DNA from: Gammaproteobacteria bacterium
Lineage (GTDB): Bacteria; Pseudomonadota; Gammaproteobacteria; Methylococcales; Methylomonadaceae
Direction of reading: 5' to 3'
Assembly (NCBI GenBank): GCA_018830325.1
Contig: JAHJSQ010000010.1
Coordinates: 1 to 64,000, forward strand
DNA: 64,000 nt
The position numbers were made by a program, and so were the translations under genes. Below, in pieces: positions 36,354 to 44,109 of this stretch (positions are counted from its first letter, which is position 1; each line of letters opens with the position of its first letter). The notes under the pieces are model-generated. The model did no database searches and was not told the DNA's origin. It saw only the letters and a program-made list of their open reading frames with translations.

Positions 36354-39057
36354 GAAAGATCGGAAAGCAAATTCGGCGCTTGGCAGCCTACAAGCGCTAA
36401 CCGCGGCGGCATTGATTTTGCCGGGCTTAGTGCCTGCGCAAGCGGCCGAGGATAATGAATTCAGTTTTCAATACGGGCGTTATGAAGAAAGCCGGCGGGA
36501 TTTAGGCGGGGTTAAAAGTCAGTTCGATCCGATTACTGTAGATAGCCTACATACCAGCGCAAGAGTCCGCTTAACCGATCGTATCAAATTTGCGTTTAAC
36601 TACATACAGGATACCTGGTCGGGTGCGACTCCGATTAGCACAGCGCCGTCTACACGAGAAGGGAATCAACCTTATGATGTTGGTACAGTAGCAGGAGCAT
36701 CCCCTTGGTTATATTCTGGCAATGGGAATGGTAAGGTTTATTTTGATGACCAACGAAGGCCAGTTAGAACTATTCGTAGGGATAATGGTTTAGGGTTTGG
36801 TTTTGATGAATTAATTGCGGCGGGGCTTGATAATAGAAATGTACATACGATGTCTATTGCATCTCCCGAAGTGCGTAAGGAAGGCAATTTCAATTTGACT
36901 TATGAATGGGACGATGCAACGGTCAGTGCTGGTGGCGGTTTGTCGCTTGAAAACGATTACGAATCGCGTTTCGCCAATTTGGGTTTTACGATCGATTTTA
37001 ATCAAAAAACCACCACGCTCAGCGGAGGTTTGAGCTACGCCAATAGTTCAACTTCGGCGCGTCTTGACCATGATGCACAGACCTATATTAGTAAAAATGC
37101 CTATAATGGTCAATTGCCCGAATTCCAACCTCGTTATGCAAAAGTAATTTCTAATCCTATACCAGGGACAGATGATTCCGAAGAAATTTTGAGGGGTAAA
37201 CGAGAAGACTGGGCTGTCAACATGGGTTTAACGCAAGTCGTCACTAAATCGTCGCTGGCTAAGTTTGGAGCTAGTTATACTCGTAGTACCGGCTATATGG
37301 GTAATCCTTATAAAGCAGTTACGGCTTTCTTTCTAAGACCCGTTACCGCTGGCTTAATGAGCAGAGATTGCGATACTCAAGGGACAGTAGCCGGACCTGG
37401 ACTTGGAGCTGCGGATTGTGGTGAAGGAATTGCTTACGAGGGCCAGGCGAAAGCGTTTCTAGAACAGCGTCCTGAGGTGCGCAATCAATGGAGCTTTAAT
37501 ACTGGTTGGGTACAATACATTGATCCTCTTGATGCTGCGCTGCATTTCGATTATCGTTTCTATCATGACGATTGGGGCATCAATGCGCATACTTTCGAAG
37601 CTGATTGGGTGCAGCCGCTTGGATCAGGTTGGTCAATGACGCCCCGTGTGCGTTATTATTCTCAAAGTGAAGCTGATTTCTATGTCCCGTTTTTGGTCGC
37701 AGATGTTTCGAATGAGAACGGCGCAGATCGGCTGGGTAGCGACAATTCTAAACTGCCGACCCAAACCTTCTCAAGCGACCATCGGCTATCCGGCTATGGT
37801 GCATTGAGCGGTGGTGTCACGGTCAGCAAGCAATTTACAAAAGGAGTTCGGTTCGATGCCGGCTTCGAGTATTACACGCATCAAGGCTCACTGAAAATTG
37901 GTGGAGGCGGCGAGCCGGATTATGCCGATTTCGATTATTGGGTCGCGAACGGCTCGGTGAGTGTCGAATTTTCAGCAATCGGCCGAAGTCTGACCGATCA
38001 CGATCATCACCATCATCACGATATGACCGAGCACGAACCGCTGATGCCCGCCGGTTTGATGTGCGTCGGCGGGCACATGCTGAATCAGGAAGGAGATTTC
38101 ATGGTCGGCTATGTGTATCAGTATTTACGGGAAACCGGCAATATGCTAAACCGGACCTCGAAAGCTAGCGATGCGGCGATGGTGAATAACGGATACCGGA
38201 CGATTCCAACCTTCCATGACATGCACATGCACATGATCGACTTGATGTATGCGCCGACCGACTGGTTCAACATCATGGTCATGCCGATGTTTATGGATAT
38301 GGATATGGATTTGCGAGTACTAGATGGGATAAACGGCGATGTAACCACGGATCATTTGCACGGCGGCCATCAAACCGGCGGCATCGGCGATACGCTGATG
38401 TTCGGTATGTTCAAATTATTCAAGCATCGCGGTCACCATATCAATTTAGGGCTTGGTATCAGCGCGCCGACCGGCGATGTCGGGATCAAGCTGAACCGGC
38501 AACACCAAGAAGACGCCGGCTTTATTCATTATCAAATGCAGCTCGGTAGCGGCACTTGGGACTTTCTGCCTAGCCTGACCTATCTCGGGCAATATGACAG
38601 GTTTTCGTGGGGCGCGCAGGCCAACGCCACTGTGCGTATGCAAAACCGGAACGATTCAGGGTATCGGCTAGGTAATATGTTCCAAGCCTCCGCTTGGGGC
38701 GGTTACAGTATATTCAACTGGTTATCGGGTTCTGTGCGGGGTGTTTACACTGTCGAAGGTTCAATTCAAGGGGAATTTAATCCCGTACCAGGTGCAGCTG
38801 GTTGTACAGATCCCATTACAAATGGGGCCATACTTTGTTCTAATGTCAATCCGACAAGCTCCACATTAGATGACCCAAGAAACTACGGCGGTCGCTTCTG
38901 GGATGTCGGCTTCGGCCTAAATGTGGTCGTGCCTGGTGGCGAGTTTTCCGGCAATCATTTGAGCGTCGAATGGTTGCAGCCGGTGCATGAAGATGTCAAC
39001 GGCTTCCAATTGGAACGCAAAGGCACGCTATTCGCCACTTGGAGCTATATGTTTTGA
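36340..39057 (+). CDS. DUF3570 outer-membrane protein fused to a second beta-barrel domain
   Basis: From GTG 36340 (GGAGG 5 bases upstream) the product has 905 residues. After a signal peptide (about 1-36), residues 37-545 form a DUF3570-type barrel of alternating strands. Asp91-Thr-Trp-Ser-Gly-Ala-Thr97-Pro fits the ApbE flavinylation consensus. A His cluster at about 551-560 (DHDHHHHHDMTEHEP) is followed by a second barrel-like region (about 565-905) with VGGHMLNQEGDFMVGYVYQY, the Met/His-rich HDMHMHMIDLMYAP and MVMPMFMDMDMDLRV, and a C-terminal Tyr-Met-Phe typical of outer-membrane proteins. The second half resembles the transporter-type barrels found with copper-resistance genes. DUF3570 proteins are usually about half this length, so this is a fusion. 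Confidence 0.82.
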   Translation: MAVTEKDRKANSALGSLQALTAAALILPGLVPAQAAEDNEFSFQYGRYEESRRDLGGVKSQFDPITVDSLHTSARVRLTDRIKFAFNYIQDTWSGATPISTAPSTREGNQPYDVGTVAGASPWLYSGNGNGKVYFDDQRRPVRTIRRDNGLGFGFDELIAAGLDNRNVHTMSIASPEVRKEGNFNLTYEWDDATVSAGGGLSLENDYESRFANLGFTIDFNQKTTTLSGGLSYANSSTSARLDHDAQTYISKNAYNGQLPEFQPRYAKVISNPIPGTDDSEEILRGKREDWAVNMGLTQVVTKSSLAKFGASYTRSTGYMGNPYKAVTAFFLRPVTAGLMSRDCDTQGTVAGPGLGAADCGEGIAYEGQAKAFLEQRPEVRNQWSFNTGWVQYIDPLDAALHFDYRFYHDDWGINAHTFEADWVQPLGSGWSMTPRVRYYSQSEADFYVPFLVADVSNENGADRLGSDNSKLPTQTFSSDHRLSGYGALSGGVTVSKQFTKGVRFDAGFEYYTHQGSLKIGGGGEPDYADFDYWVANGSVSVEFSAIGRSLTDHDHHHHHDMTEHEPLMPAGLMCVGGHMLNQEGDFMVGYVYQYLRETGNMLNRTSKASDAAMVNNGYRTIPTFHDMHMHMIDLMYAPTDWFNIMVMPMFMDMDMDLRVLDGINGDVTTDHLHGGHQTGGIGDTLMFGMFKLFKHRGHHINLGLGISAPTGDVGIKLNRQHQEDAGFIHYQMQLGSGTWDFLPSLTYLGQYDRFSWGAQANATVRMQNRNDSGYRLGNMFQASAWGGYSIFNWLSGSVRGVYTVEGSIQGEFNPVPGAAGCTDPITNGAILCSNVNPTSSTLDDPRNYGGRFWDVGFGLNVVVPGGEFSGNHLSVEWLQPVHEDVNGFQLERKGTLFATWSYMF

Positions 39058-39187
39058 CCGTGGATGATGTCTGTATGAAAAAGCTATTAAAGCGATGTTC
39101 GGCTCTAATCGCCGAAAATTAAGCGCGTAACTGGTACTCAGTCATTTTTGCAATGTCGGGTAAAAATCGTTTAGCGTAGCGTAAATC

Positions 39188-39397
39188 CGCTCATCCTTCG
39201 ACAGGGCACTCCTGATCGCAGCCGAAGGGCTCAGGACGAACGGATTTACTTTATGCTGTTACCCAGGCTCCATCATGGCCAATCTGTTCAGGAAGCCCTA
39301 GCTTCCCGATATCAATGAAGCCGTAGGGTGCGCATCGCGCACCTTTCTTCGGTGCCGAACCGACGAGCCTGACCAGGTGCGCGATGCGCACTCTACG
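39188..39397. repeat. Dispersed palindromic repeats downstream of the DUF3570 gene
   Basis: CATCCTTCGACAGGGC...GCCGAAGGGCTCAGGA (about 39191-39236) resembles the internal hairpin of family E; GCTGTTACCCAGG...CTGTTCAGGAAGC is shared with family D; and GTAGGGTGCGCATCGCGCAC (from 39324) has an inverted partner near 39378. No gene is visible in 39058-39610. Confidence 0.65.
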
Positions 39398-39610
39398 GCT
39401 GGCACTTACAAAACCTATGAACACCAACAATTTCAAAAATATTTTTGAGTTTAAAACGCGGGAACACAGTATTTAGCTAAAAATAGATTTTTTCGATAGC
39501 CTAGTTCTGTGCCGTGGTAAGGCGCGCGATGTAAATCCTACGGTGCTAGCCGTCATCGGCGCTTATGTTATACTCCGAACCGATAAGAACGACTTCAAAG
39601 GAGCCGGGTC

Positions 39611-40042
39611 ATGGCTTTAGCGCAAGAAGATATCAACTATATAGAATCTCTGATTCGAAAAGTATTGGCCGAACAGCCCGATCAGTCCCGTTTCGACTCG
39701 CGTTACGATTTGGAATTAAGGGAGCGCACCATTCGTGTGGAAGAGGAGTTGAAACATCAACGCGAATTGATGCTCGAAGGCTTTAAGCAAATGGAAAAGC
39801 GCTTTGAGCAGGTTGATAAACGCTTCGAGCAGGTCGAAAAGCGTTTCGAGCAAATCGATAAACGTTTCGAGCAGGTCGAAAAGCGTTTCGAGCAAATCGA
39901 TAAACGTTTCGAGCAAATCGATAAACGTTTCGAACAAGTCGATAAGCATCTCATTCAGATTACGACCCGCATGGATAGGTTCATGTTTTGGTCGTTAGGT
40001 TTGACCATCTCCGCCGTCATAGCCGTCCTTAAATTCATGTAA
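39611..40042 (+). CDS. Coiled-coil protein with C-terminal membrane anchor
   Basis: The 143 residues have a short N-terminal region (ALAQEDINYIESLIRKVLAE), a central stretch (about 60-115) of seven-residue repeats of the form KRFEQVD/KRFEQVE/KRFEQID, and a C-terminal hydrophobic helix (MFWSLGLTISAVIAVLKF). The repeats predict a continuous parallel coiled coil anchored in a membrane. No signal peptide is visible, so the coil would be cytoplasmic. AGGAG precedes ATG 39611. Function unknown; similar tail-anchored coiled-coil proteins are common beside mobile or repetitive DNA. Confidence 0.75.
   Translation: MALAQEDINYIESLIRKVLAEQPDQSRFDSRYDLELRERTIRVEEELKHQRELMLEGFKQMEKRFEQVDKRFEQVEKRFEQIDKRFEQVEKRFEQIDKRFEQIDKRFEQVDKHLIQITTRMDRFMFWSLGLTISAVIAVLKFM
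39804..39947. repeat. In-frame tandem 21-bp repeat within the coiled-coil gene
   Basis: The unit CGTTTCGAGCAGGTCGAAAAG and its variant with CAAATCGATAA recur about seven times in register with the heptad. The near-identity at DNA level, including third positions, shows recent expansion or conversion, so copy number probably varies between strains. Confidence 0.85.
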
Positions 40043-40084
40043 ACAAGGCTGGGTTTATAAGCCGCCTCATTTCAAATTCGCATC

Positions 40085-41011
40085 TTGAAAAAAGCCAAGC
40101 GCCTAAAATTCTATCGATTCAATTTCAAGGCCATGGGCACGCCTTGTGAAATCCAGTTATTCGCGGTTTCGCATAAAACGGCCCAACACGTTGCCGATAT
40201 CGTCATCGACGATGTTGAGCGCTTGGAGCAACGCTATTCCCGCTACCGCCCGGATAGTTTTTTATCCGAGATCAACCGTGCGGCCGCGCGCGCCAATTCG
40301 ATAGAAGTCGATCCCGAAACCGCTGGTTTGTTGAATTATGCATTGACCTGTTACGAGCAAAGCGATGGATTGTTCGATATCAGCTCCGGTATTCTGCGTC
40401 AGGCTTGGCGATTCGATCGCGAAAATTTACCGGAAGAGCCGCAGATTCAAGTGTTACTGGATAAAATCGGTTGGCATAAAATCGATTGGACGCCGCCGAA
40501 GTTGACTTTTTCGGTGCCGGGCATGGAGCTCGATTTCGGCGGCATCGTCAAGGAATATGCGGTCGACCGAGCTGCGGGGTTGTGTTTACAAGCCGGTATC
40601 AAGCACGGGTTAATCAATCTTGGCGGCGACATTAAGCTTATCGGTCCCCGGCCCGACGGTTCGCCCTGGCAAGTCGGTATCGCGCATCCCCGGCAAAAAG
40701 GGGAGGTGATTCAAGCCTTGGCGCTTTCGGGCGGCGCCTTGGCTTCAAGCGGGGATTACGAGCGCTGTTTGCAAATCGATGGCGTGCGCTACGGTCATGT
40801 GCTCAATCCCAAAACCGGTTGGCCGGTGCGCTTTATGGCTTCGGTTAGTGTTGTCGGGGATTTTTGCGTCGTTTCCGGGAGTGCCGCGACGATTGCGATG
40901 CTTAAGGAAGAGGAAGGACCCGCGTGGTTAGAATCGTTGGGCTTGCCTTGTTTGTGGGTCGATGTGAACGGCAATTCCGGCGGTTCGCTCATGAACCGAA
41001 AAAGTGTGTGA
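40085..41011 (+). CDS. apbE: FAD:protein FMN transferase (ApbE family)
   Basis: ApbE moves FMN from FAD onto a Ser/Thr of target proteins. The 308 residues include FKAMGTPCEIQLF, DDVERLEQRYSRYRPDS, the FDISSG segment, DFGGIVKEYAVDRAA, LINLGGDIKLIG and HVLNPKTGWPV, covering the FAD- and Mg-binding positions. The only available start is TTG 40085 (an in-frame stop lies nine codons upstream), and no signal peptide or lipobox precedes the domain, whereas most bacterial ApbE proteins are exported. It lies near the DUF3570 gene, whose product has a candidate target motif. A perfect palindrome overlaps its stop codon. Confidence 0.93.
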   Translation: MKKAKRLKFYRFNFKAMGTPCEIQLFAVSHKTAQHVADIVIDDVERLEQRYSRYRPDSFLSEINRAAARANSIEVDPETAGLLNYALTCYEQSDGLFDISSGILRQAWRFDRENLPEEPQIQVLLDKIGWHKIDWTPPKLTFSVPGMELDFGGIVKEYAVDRAAGLCLQAGIKHGLINLGGDIKLIGPRPDGSPWQVGIAHPRQKGEVIQALALSGGALASSGDYERCLQIDGVRYGHVLNPKTGWPVRFMASVSVVGDFCVVSGSAATIAMLKEEEGPAWLESLGLPCLWVDVNGNSGGSLMNRKSV

Positions 41012-41025
41012 TATCACACACTTTT
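41000..41025. promoter_or_regulatory. Perfect 26-bp palindrome over the apbE stop
   Basis: AAAAGTGTGTGAT paired with ATCACACACTTTT without a loop. It overlaps the apbE stop (TGA 41009-41011). It could act as a terminator (the right arm ends in TTTT) or, because it is a loopless dyad of TGTGT-N6-ACACA form about 160 bases before a candidate sigma-54 promoter, as a protein-binding site. Both roles are unproven. Confidence 0.6.
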
Positions 41026-41159
41026 GCTTCAACTGACTCATTTGATAAAGTTCGTTTTTCGGATATTCAAATTAGTCTTGAACAATTCTTGACTGCAGCA
41101 CTTGGTTTTGTTGACTTGACGACGATGCCTTCATAAGAATGACTGTCGAAAGTGTGAGC

Positions 41160-41175
41160 TGGTATGTATATTGCT
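41160..41175 (+). promoter_or_regulatory. Candidate sigma-54 promoter of the HIGW protein gene
   Basis: TGGTATGTATATTGCT fits the TGG-N8-TTGC layout with GG and GC ten bases apart. It would give a leader of about 110 bases before ATG 41298. The -24 half departs from TGGCAC, so confidence is modest. Confidence 0.4.
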
Positions 41176-41297
41176 TTTATCGTTTTAGGTTGGCCAATTG
41201 CTCTTTCAATGAATGAGCTGTGCCGGTTTTGGCTAACTTAAAAAACGCCTGTGGGGGGGCAGGCATTTCGATAACACATAAAAATAAAGGTGAAATT

Positions 41298-42212
41298 ATG
41301 TACAAAAATCTCGTGTCGATTTTTGCCGTTGCTGTGGCGATGTTCGGTTTTACTCAAGAATCGTTAGCGCATATCGGCTGGAGTAACCAAGATGCTATTT
41401 GGCATGCGGCTTCTACAACAGACCACGGCGATGGCTCGACGACCTATCATTGGCAAAGAGGAACGGTGAGAACTAACTGGGGATGGGCGGATGCTACGGA
41501 TGCGGATTGGGGCGATAGCCATCAAATGAAGCATGTAAAGTTCGAAATCACCAATCCCGGCGGCGCCCTTGTCGACATCACGGTTAAGGAAGGCGCGGTT
41601 AATTTTATTCCACACGGATCTACGGAACCGGCTGATGCCCAATTGGGGCTGAATCCCGCTTTCAGTCTCTATCGAGGCATCAGTCCAGCGAATCATGCCG
41701 AATTCGATTCGAGCTTAGGTGTAGCCGGCGCCAATAATAACAATGCTCATAGCTTGTATCCTCATGCGGTTCACGACTGGCATCCGTCATTTACGTTTGC
41801 CGATGCTGGCCATTTGGGAAAAGAAGGTTTGATATCGGCACATCCCAATGCGGATAACGGTTTTAGAAATCAAATCACGATGTGTAACAACGGCGGTCAG
41901 TGCGGTACTCAAGAGTACATAACCCATGTCGGCGAAATCAATCATACTGCGAATGAAGTGAATCTGGCCGGACTATTCTTGACGCCCGGCTGGTATGCGA
42001 TTGCGGTTGGAGGAGCAGCCGATACCGGAATACCGTATTTTGAAAATGCTCATATCGGCTTTCCGAACCTGGGCCCCATCATCACAGCCGATTCCTTTGG
42101 TTTTCACGTCGATTTGACCGTCCGTCCTGTGCCTGTTCCTGCTGCGGTTTGGCTGATGGGTTCGGCTCTAATCGGTTTGGCCGGCTTCAGAAAACGTCGT
42201 TCGGCGGTTTAA
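41298..42212 (+). CDS. Secreted VPLPA-CTERM-type protein, His-start paralogue 1
   Basis: From ATG 41298 (AAAGG upstream) the product has 304 residues: signal peptide ending QESLA, predicted mature start HIGWSNQDAIWHAAS, then GDGSTTYHWQRG, NWGWADATDADWGDSHQ, LNPAFSLYRG, LGKEG, MCNNGGQCGTQEY and GWYAIAVGG. The tail is RPVPVPAAVWLMGSALIG plus a basic RKRRSAV. It is His-rich in the middle (for example YPHAVHDWHPS). Two Cys in the CNNGGQC loop probably form a disulfide. Members at 42505 and 44110 share the same blocks. I know no named family; a surface metal-binding protein is my inference. Confidence 0.82.
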   Translation: MYKNLVSIFAVAVAMFGFTQESLAHIGWSNQDAIWHAASTTDHGDGSTTYHWQRGTVRTNWGWADATDADWGDSHQMKHVKFEITNPGGALVDITVKEGAVNFIPHGSTEPADAQLGLNPAFSLYRGISPANHAEFDSSLGVAGANNNNAHSLYPHAVHDWHPSFTFADAGHLGKEGLISAHPNADNGFRNQITMCNNGGQCGTQEYITHVGEINHTANEVNLAGLFLTPGWYAIAVGGAADTGIPYFENAHIGFPNLGPIITADSFGFHVDLTVRPVPVPAAVWLMGSALIGLAGFRKRRSAV

Positions 42213-42246
42213 AATTAGGATAGCCAGTCAATTCGGTTGGTCTTTT

Positions 42247-42268
42247 TTCCGGACACGGATGTCCGGAA
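42247..42268. terminator. Hairpin after His-start paralogue 1
   Basis: TTCCGGACA, four bases, TGTCCGGAA: a perfect 9-bp stem 35 bases after the stop, preceded by TCTTTT. It could terminate transcription in either direction; the downstream side lacks a T-run. Confidence 0.45.
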
Positions 42269-42442
42269 CCGCCAGTGCGGAACGATAATAAGGGCTCAGG
42301 TGCTTTTATATTTAAAAGCGTATCCTTAAGAGAGTTTATCCGAGAGTTGCCCGGATAGACGAATAGGTTTAGTTTTCCGGCAAGCTTGAGTTTTGTTTAA
42401 ATTAGCGGTTTATTTGAGAGTAAAGAAGGTTTATTAACATTT

Positions 42443-42466
42443 CGACTTGCCGAATTCAGCAAGTCG
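42443..42466. promoter_or_regulatory. Hairpin in the leader of His-start paralogue 2
   Basis: CGACTTGC, eight bases, GCAAGTCG lies 39 bases before ATG 42505. There is no T-run, so it is more likely a stabilising leader structure or operator than a terminator. Confidence 0.4.
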
Positions 42467-42504
42467 TAAACAATCTTCGGCATAACAATTAAGAGGATAT
42501 ACAC

Positions 42505-43257
42505 ATGAAAAAAATTATATCGACAATGGCGTGTGTGGCCGTAGTCGGTTTACTTCCAACTCAGCAAGTATCAGCCCATATCAGTTGGATCAACCTGACA
42601 AATCTAACGCCGGTCATCGACGGCGACAAGCATATTTTTTCGGCCAATAGTATCGTATCGAGTAACTATGGTTGGGCCGATGCAATGGACGAAGACTGGG
42701 GCGATAGCCATCAGGGAGCTTGGGCTCAGTTTATATTGACTGAGGCGTCGAACGTTAAGATACATGTTGAGTCTGATTATCAAGATACTTTTTTAGAATT
42801 TAACGGCAATTTATTTCCTTTGAGAGTAGGAGATTTAACTCCCGGCTTTTCGCTTTACAGCGGTGTTTTACCTGATGAGGCGCACGACTATTCTTTTCCG
42901 CCACCGGCAGGGAAAGAAGGTGCATGGAACGGTCTGGGTACGACAACCATGGGTAACGATGATTTTGAGGTCGGTACTATTCATTATATAGGTCATGCCG
43001 GCGAAATCGACGGCTTGGCGACGGCTGTTTCATGGATGGGTGCGCTCGAAGCCGGCATTTATACCGTTGCAATCGGAGGGACGTGTTATGAAAGAGAGAG
43101 TTGCGGTGCTTTCAATCGATTCGATGCCGATAATGTCAGTCGCGGTTTTGATATTAGCTTGACCGTCGCTCCTGTCCCTTTGCCGGCTGCGATTTGGCTA
43201 ATGGGAGCGGGCTTGGTTGGTTTGGGGGCTTTCAGAAAGCGTACTCTAGCCGTTTAA
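42505..43257 (+). CDS. Secreted VPLPA-CTERM-type protein, His-start paralogue 2
   Basis: The 250 residues have a signal peptide ending QQVSA, predicted mature start HISWINLTNLTPVID, then NYGWADAMDEDWGDSHQ, LTPGFSLYSG, GKEGAWNG and GIYTVAIGG, matching paralogues 1 and 3 block by block but shorter. The CNNGG loop is absent; a CYERESC pair near the C-terminus may replace it. The tail is APVPLPAAIWLMGAGLVG with FRKRTLAV. AGAGGATAT precedes ATG 42505. It is separated from paralogue 1 by 292 bases that carry two hairpins. Confidence 0.82.
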   Translation: MKKIISTMACVAVVGLLPTQQVSAHISWINLTNLTPVIDGDKHIFSANSIVSSNYGWADAMDEDWGDSHQGAWAQFILTEASNVKIHVESDYQDTFLEFNGNLFPLRVGDLTPGFSLYSGVLPDEAHDYSFPPPAGKEGAWNGLGTTTMGNDDFEVGTIHYIGHAGEIDGLATAVSWMGALEAGIYTVAIGGTCYERESCGAFNRFDADNVSRGFDISLTVAPVPLPAAIWLMGAGLVGLGAFRKRTLAV

Positions 43258-43444
43258 TGGTGTTCTGTCGTATTTTAAAGATCGATATTGTTCTTCTTTC
43301 CCTGTGATTGGGAGTGGGATCGGGTTTTGCGTGTACCAAAATCCGCCCCACCTCCGACCTTTTCTCTCTAATTAGTAGGGTGCCGCACCGCGCACCCTTT
43401 CCCCGGGCATGCCGTTTGGTGTGTTTCAAAGTTTTGTAAATATC

Positions 43445-43720
43445 TCCTGATTAGCAAGATGCTTCAACTTACCGAAGCCAAGTGTCCGAGCAGGGGCTAG
43501 TCGTAGTCGCAAAAAATAAAATATGCTGTTACCCAAGCTCCAGCTTGGGTAACCTGTTCAGGAAGCTCTAGCTTCCGGTGTGTCTTTCCCAAGCTGGAGC
43601 TTGGGAAAGAGCGTGATGTGGGGTGGCCGTTTTTAGCTTGAAGCGCATGGCTTGCGAACCCCGTCCTGCTGGGGATATGCTGATCTTTGGGCTTTAGCTG
43701 AAGAAACTTGCTAATCAGGA
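43445..43720. repeat. MITE-like element, family D (copy 1)
   Basis: Terminal inverted repeats TCCTGATTAGCAAG and CTTGCTAATCAGGA are perfect over 14 bases and extend imperfectly. Inside are CCAAGCTCCAGCTTGG palindromes. An inverted, longer copy with the same ends lies at 54580-54993. No transposase is present, so it is non-autonomous. The rest of 43258-44109 holds GCGCACC repeats and the leader of the next gene. Confidence 0.9.
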
Positions 43721-43801
43721 AATATCTTGTAAAAAGGTGCGCGATGCGCACCCTACCAGCTTTATGTCTATAACTGAGGAGCAATGGGGTCAAAGAAAAT
43801 G

Positions 43802-43839
43802 TGTGTCATTTCACGCATTACTGTGGCATATGACGTAAA
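43802..43839. promoter_or_regulatory. TGTGTCATTT element upstream of His-start paralogue 3
   Basis: TGTGTCATTTCACGCA followed by TGGCATATGACGTAAA resembles the element at 31891-31927 in order and spacing. It lies about 270 bases before ATG 44110. Possible shared operator; supported only by this pairwise similarity. Confidence 0.35.
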
Positions 43840-44109
43840 TCTTTTGAGAGATATTGCGAACTAGACTTGAAGTTAGTTTATGGCGAGAGTCGAAATTAAA
43901 ATAAATTCCAAGTTATTTACTTGGTTTTTCTGGATTTGTGAAGTAGTAGCAAAAAATAAGGACTAAATAAATTATGCTTGGCACAGTAAATGAATAGTAA
44001 AAGGGTGTGAAATAACATGGCGTTGTTATAAGTCAACGGGGGGGCTTGCCGGATCGTTGTTTTGCAAATTCCTTATCTATTCGTAACTTAATAACAAAAA
44101 TGGTGATCT

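Noticed and set aside
39716..39954. Two long minus-strand open frames rich in Leu/Asp/Phe or Cys/Ser/Lys
   Set aside because: They are antisense shadows of the tandem heptad-coding repeat at 39804-39947.
43979..43993. TGGCACAGTAAATGA as sigma-54 promoter of His-start paralogue 3
   Set aside because: The -24 half is perfect but the -12 half reads ATGA and lacks the required GC, so I did not list it.
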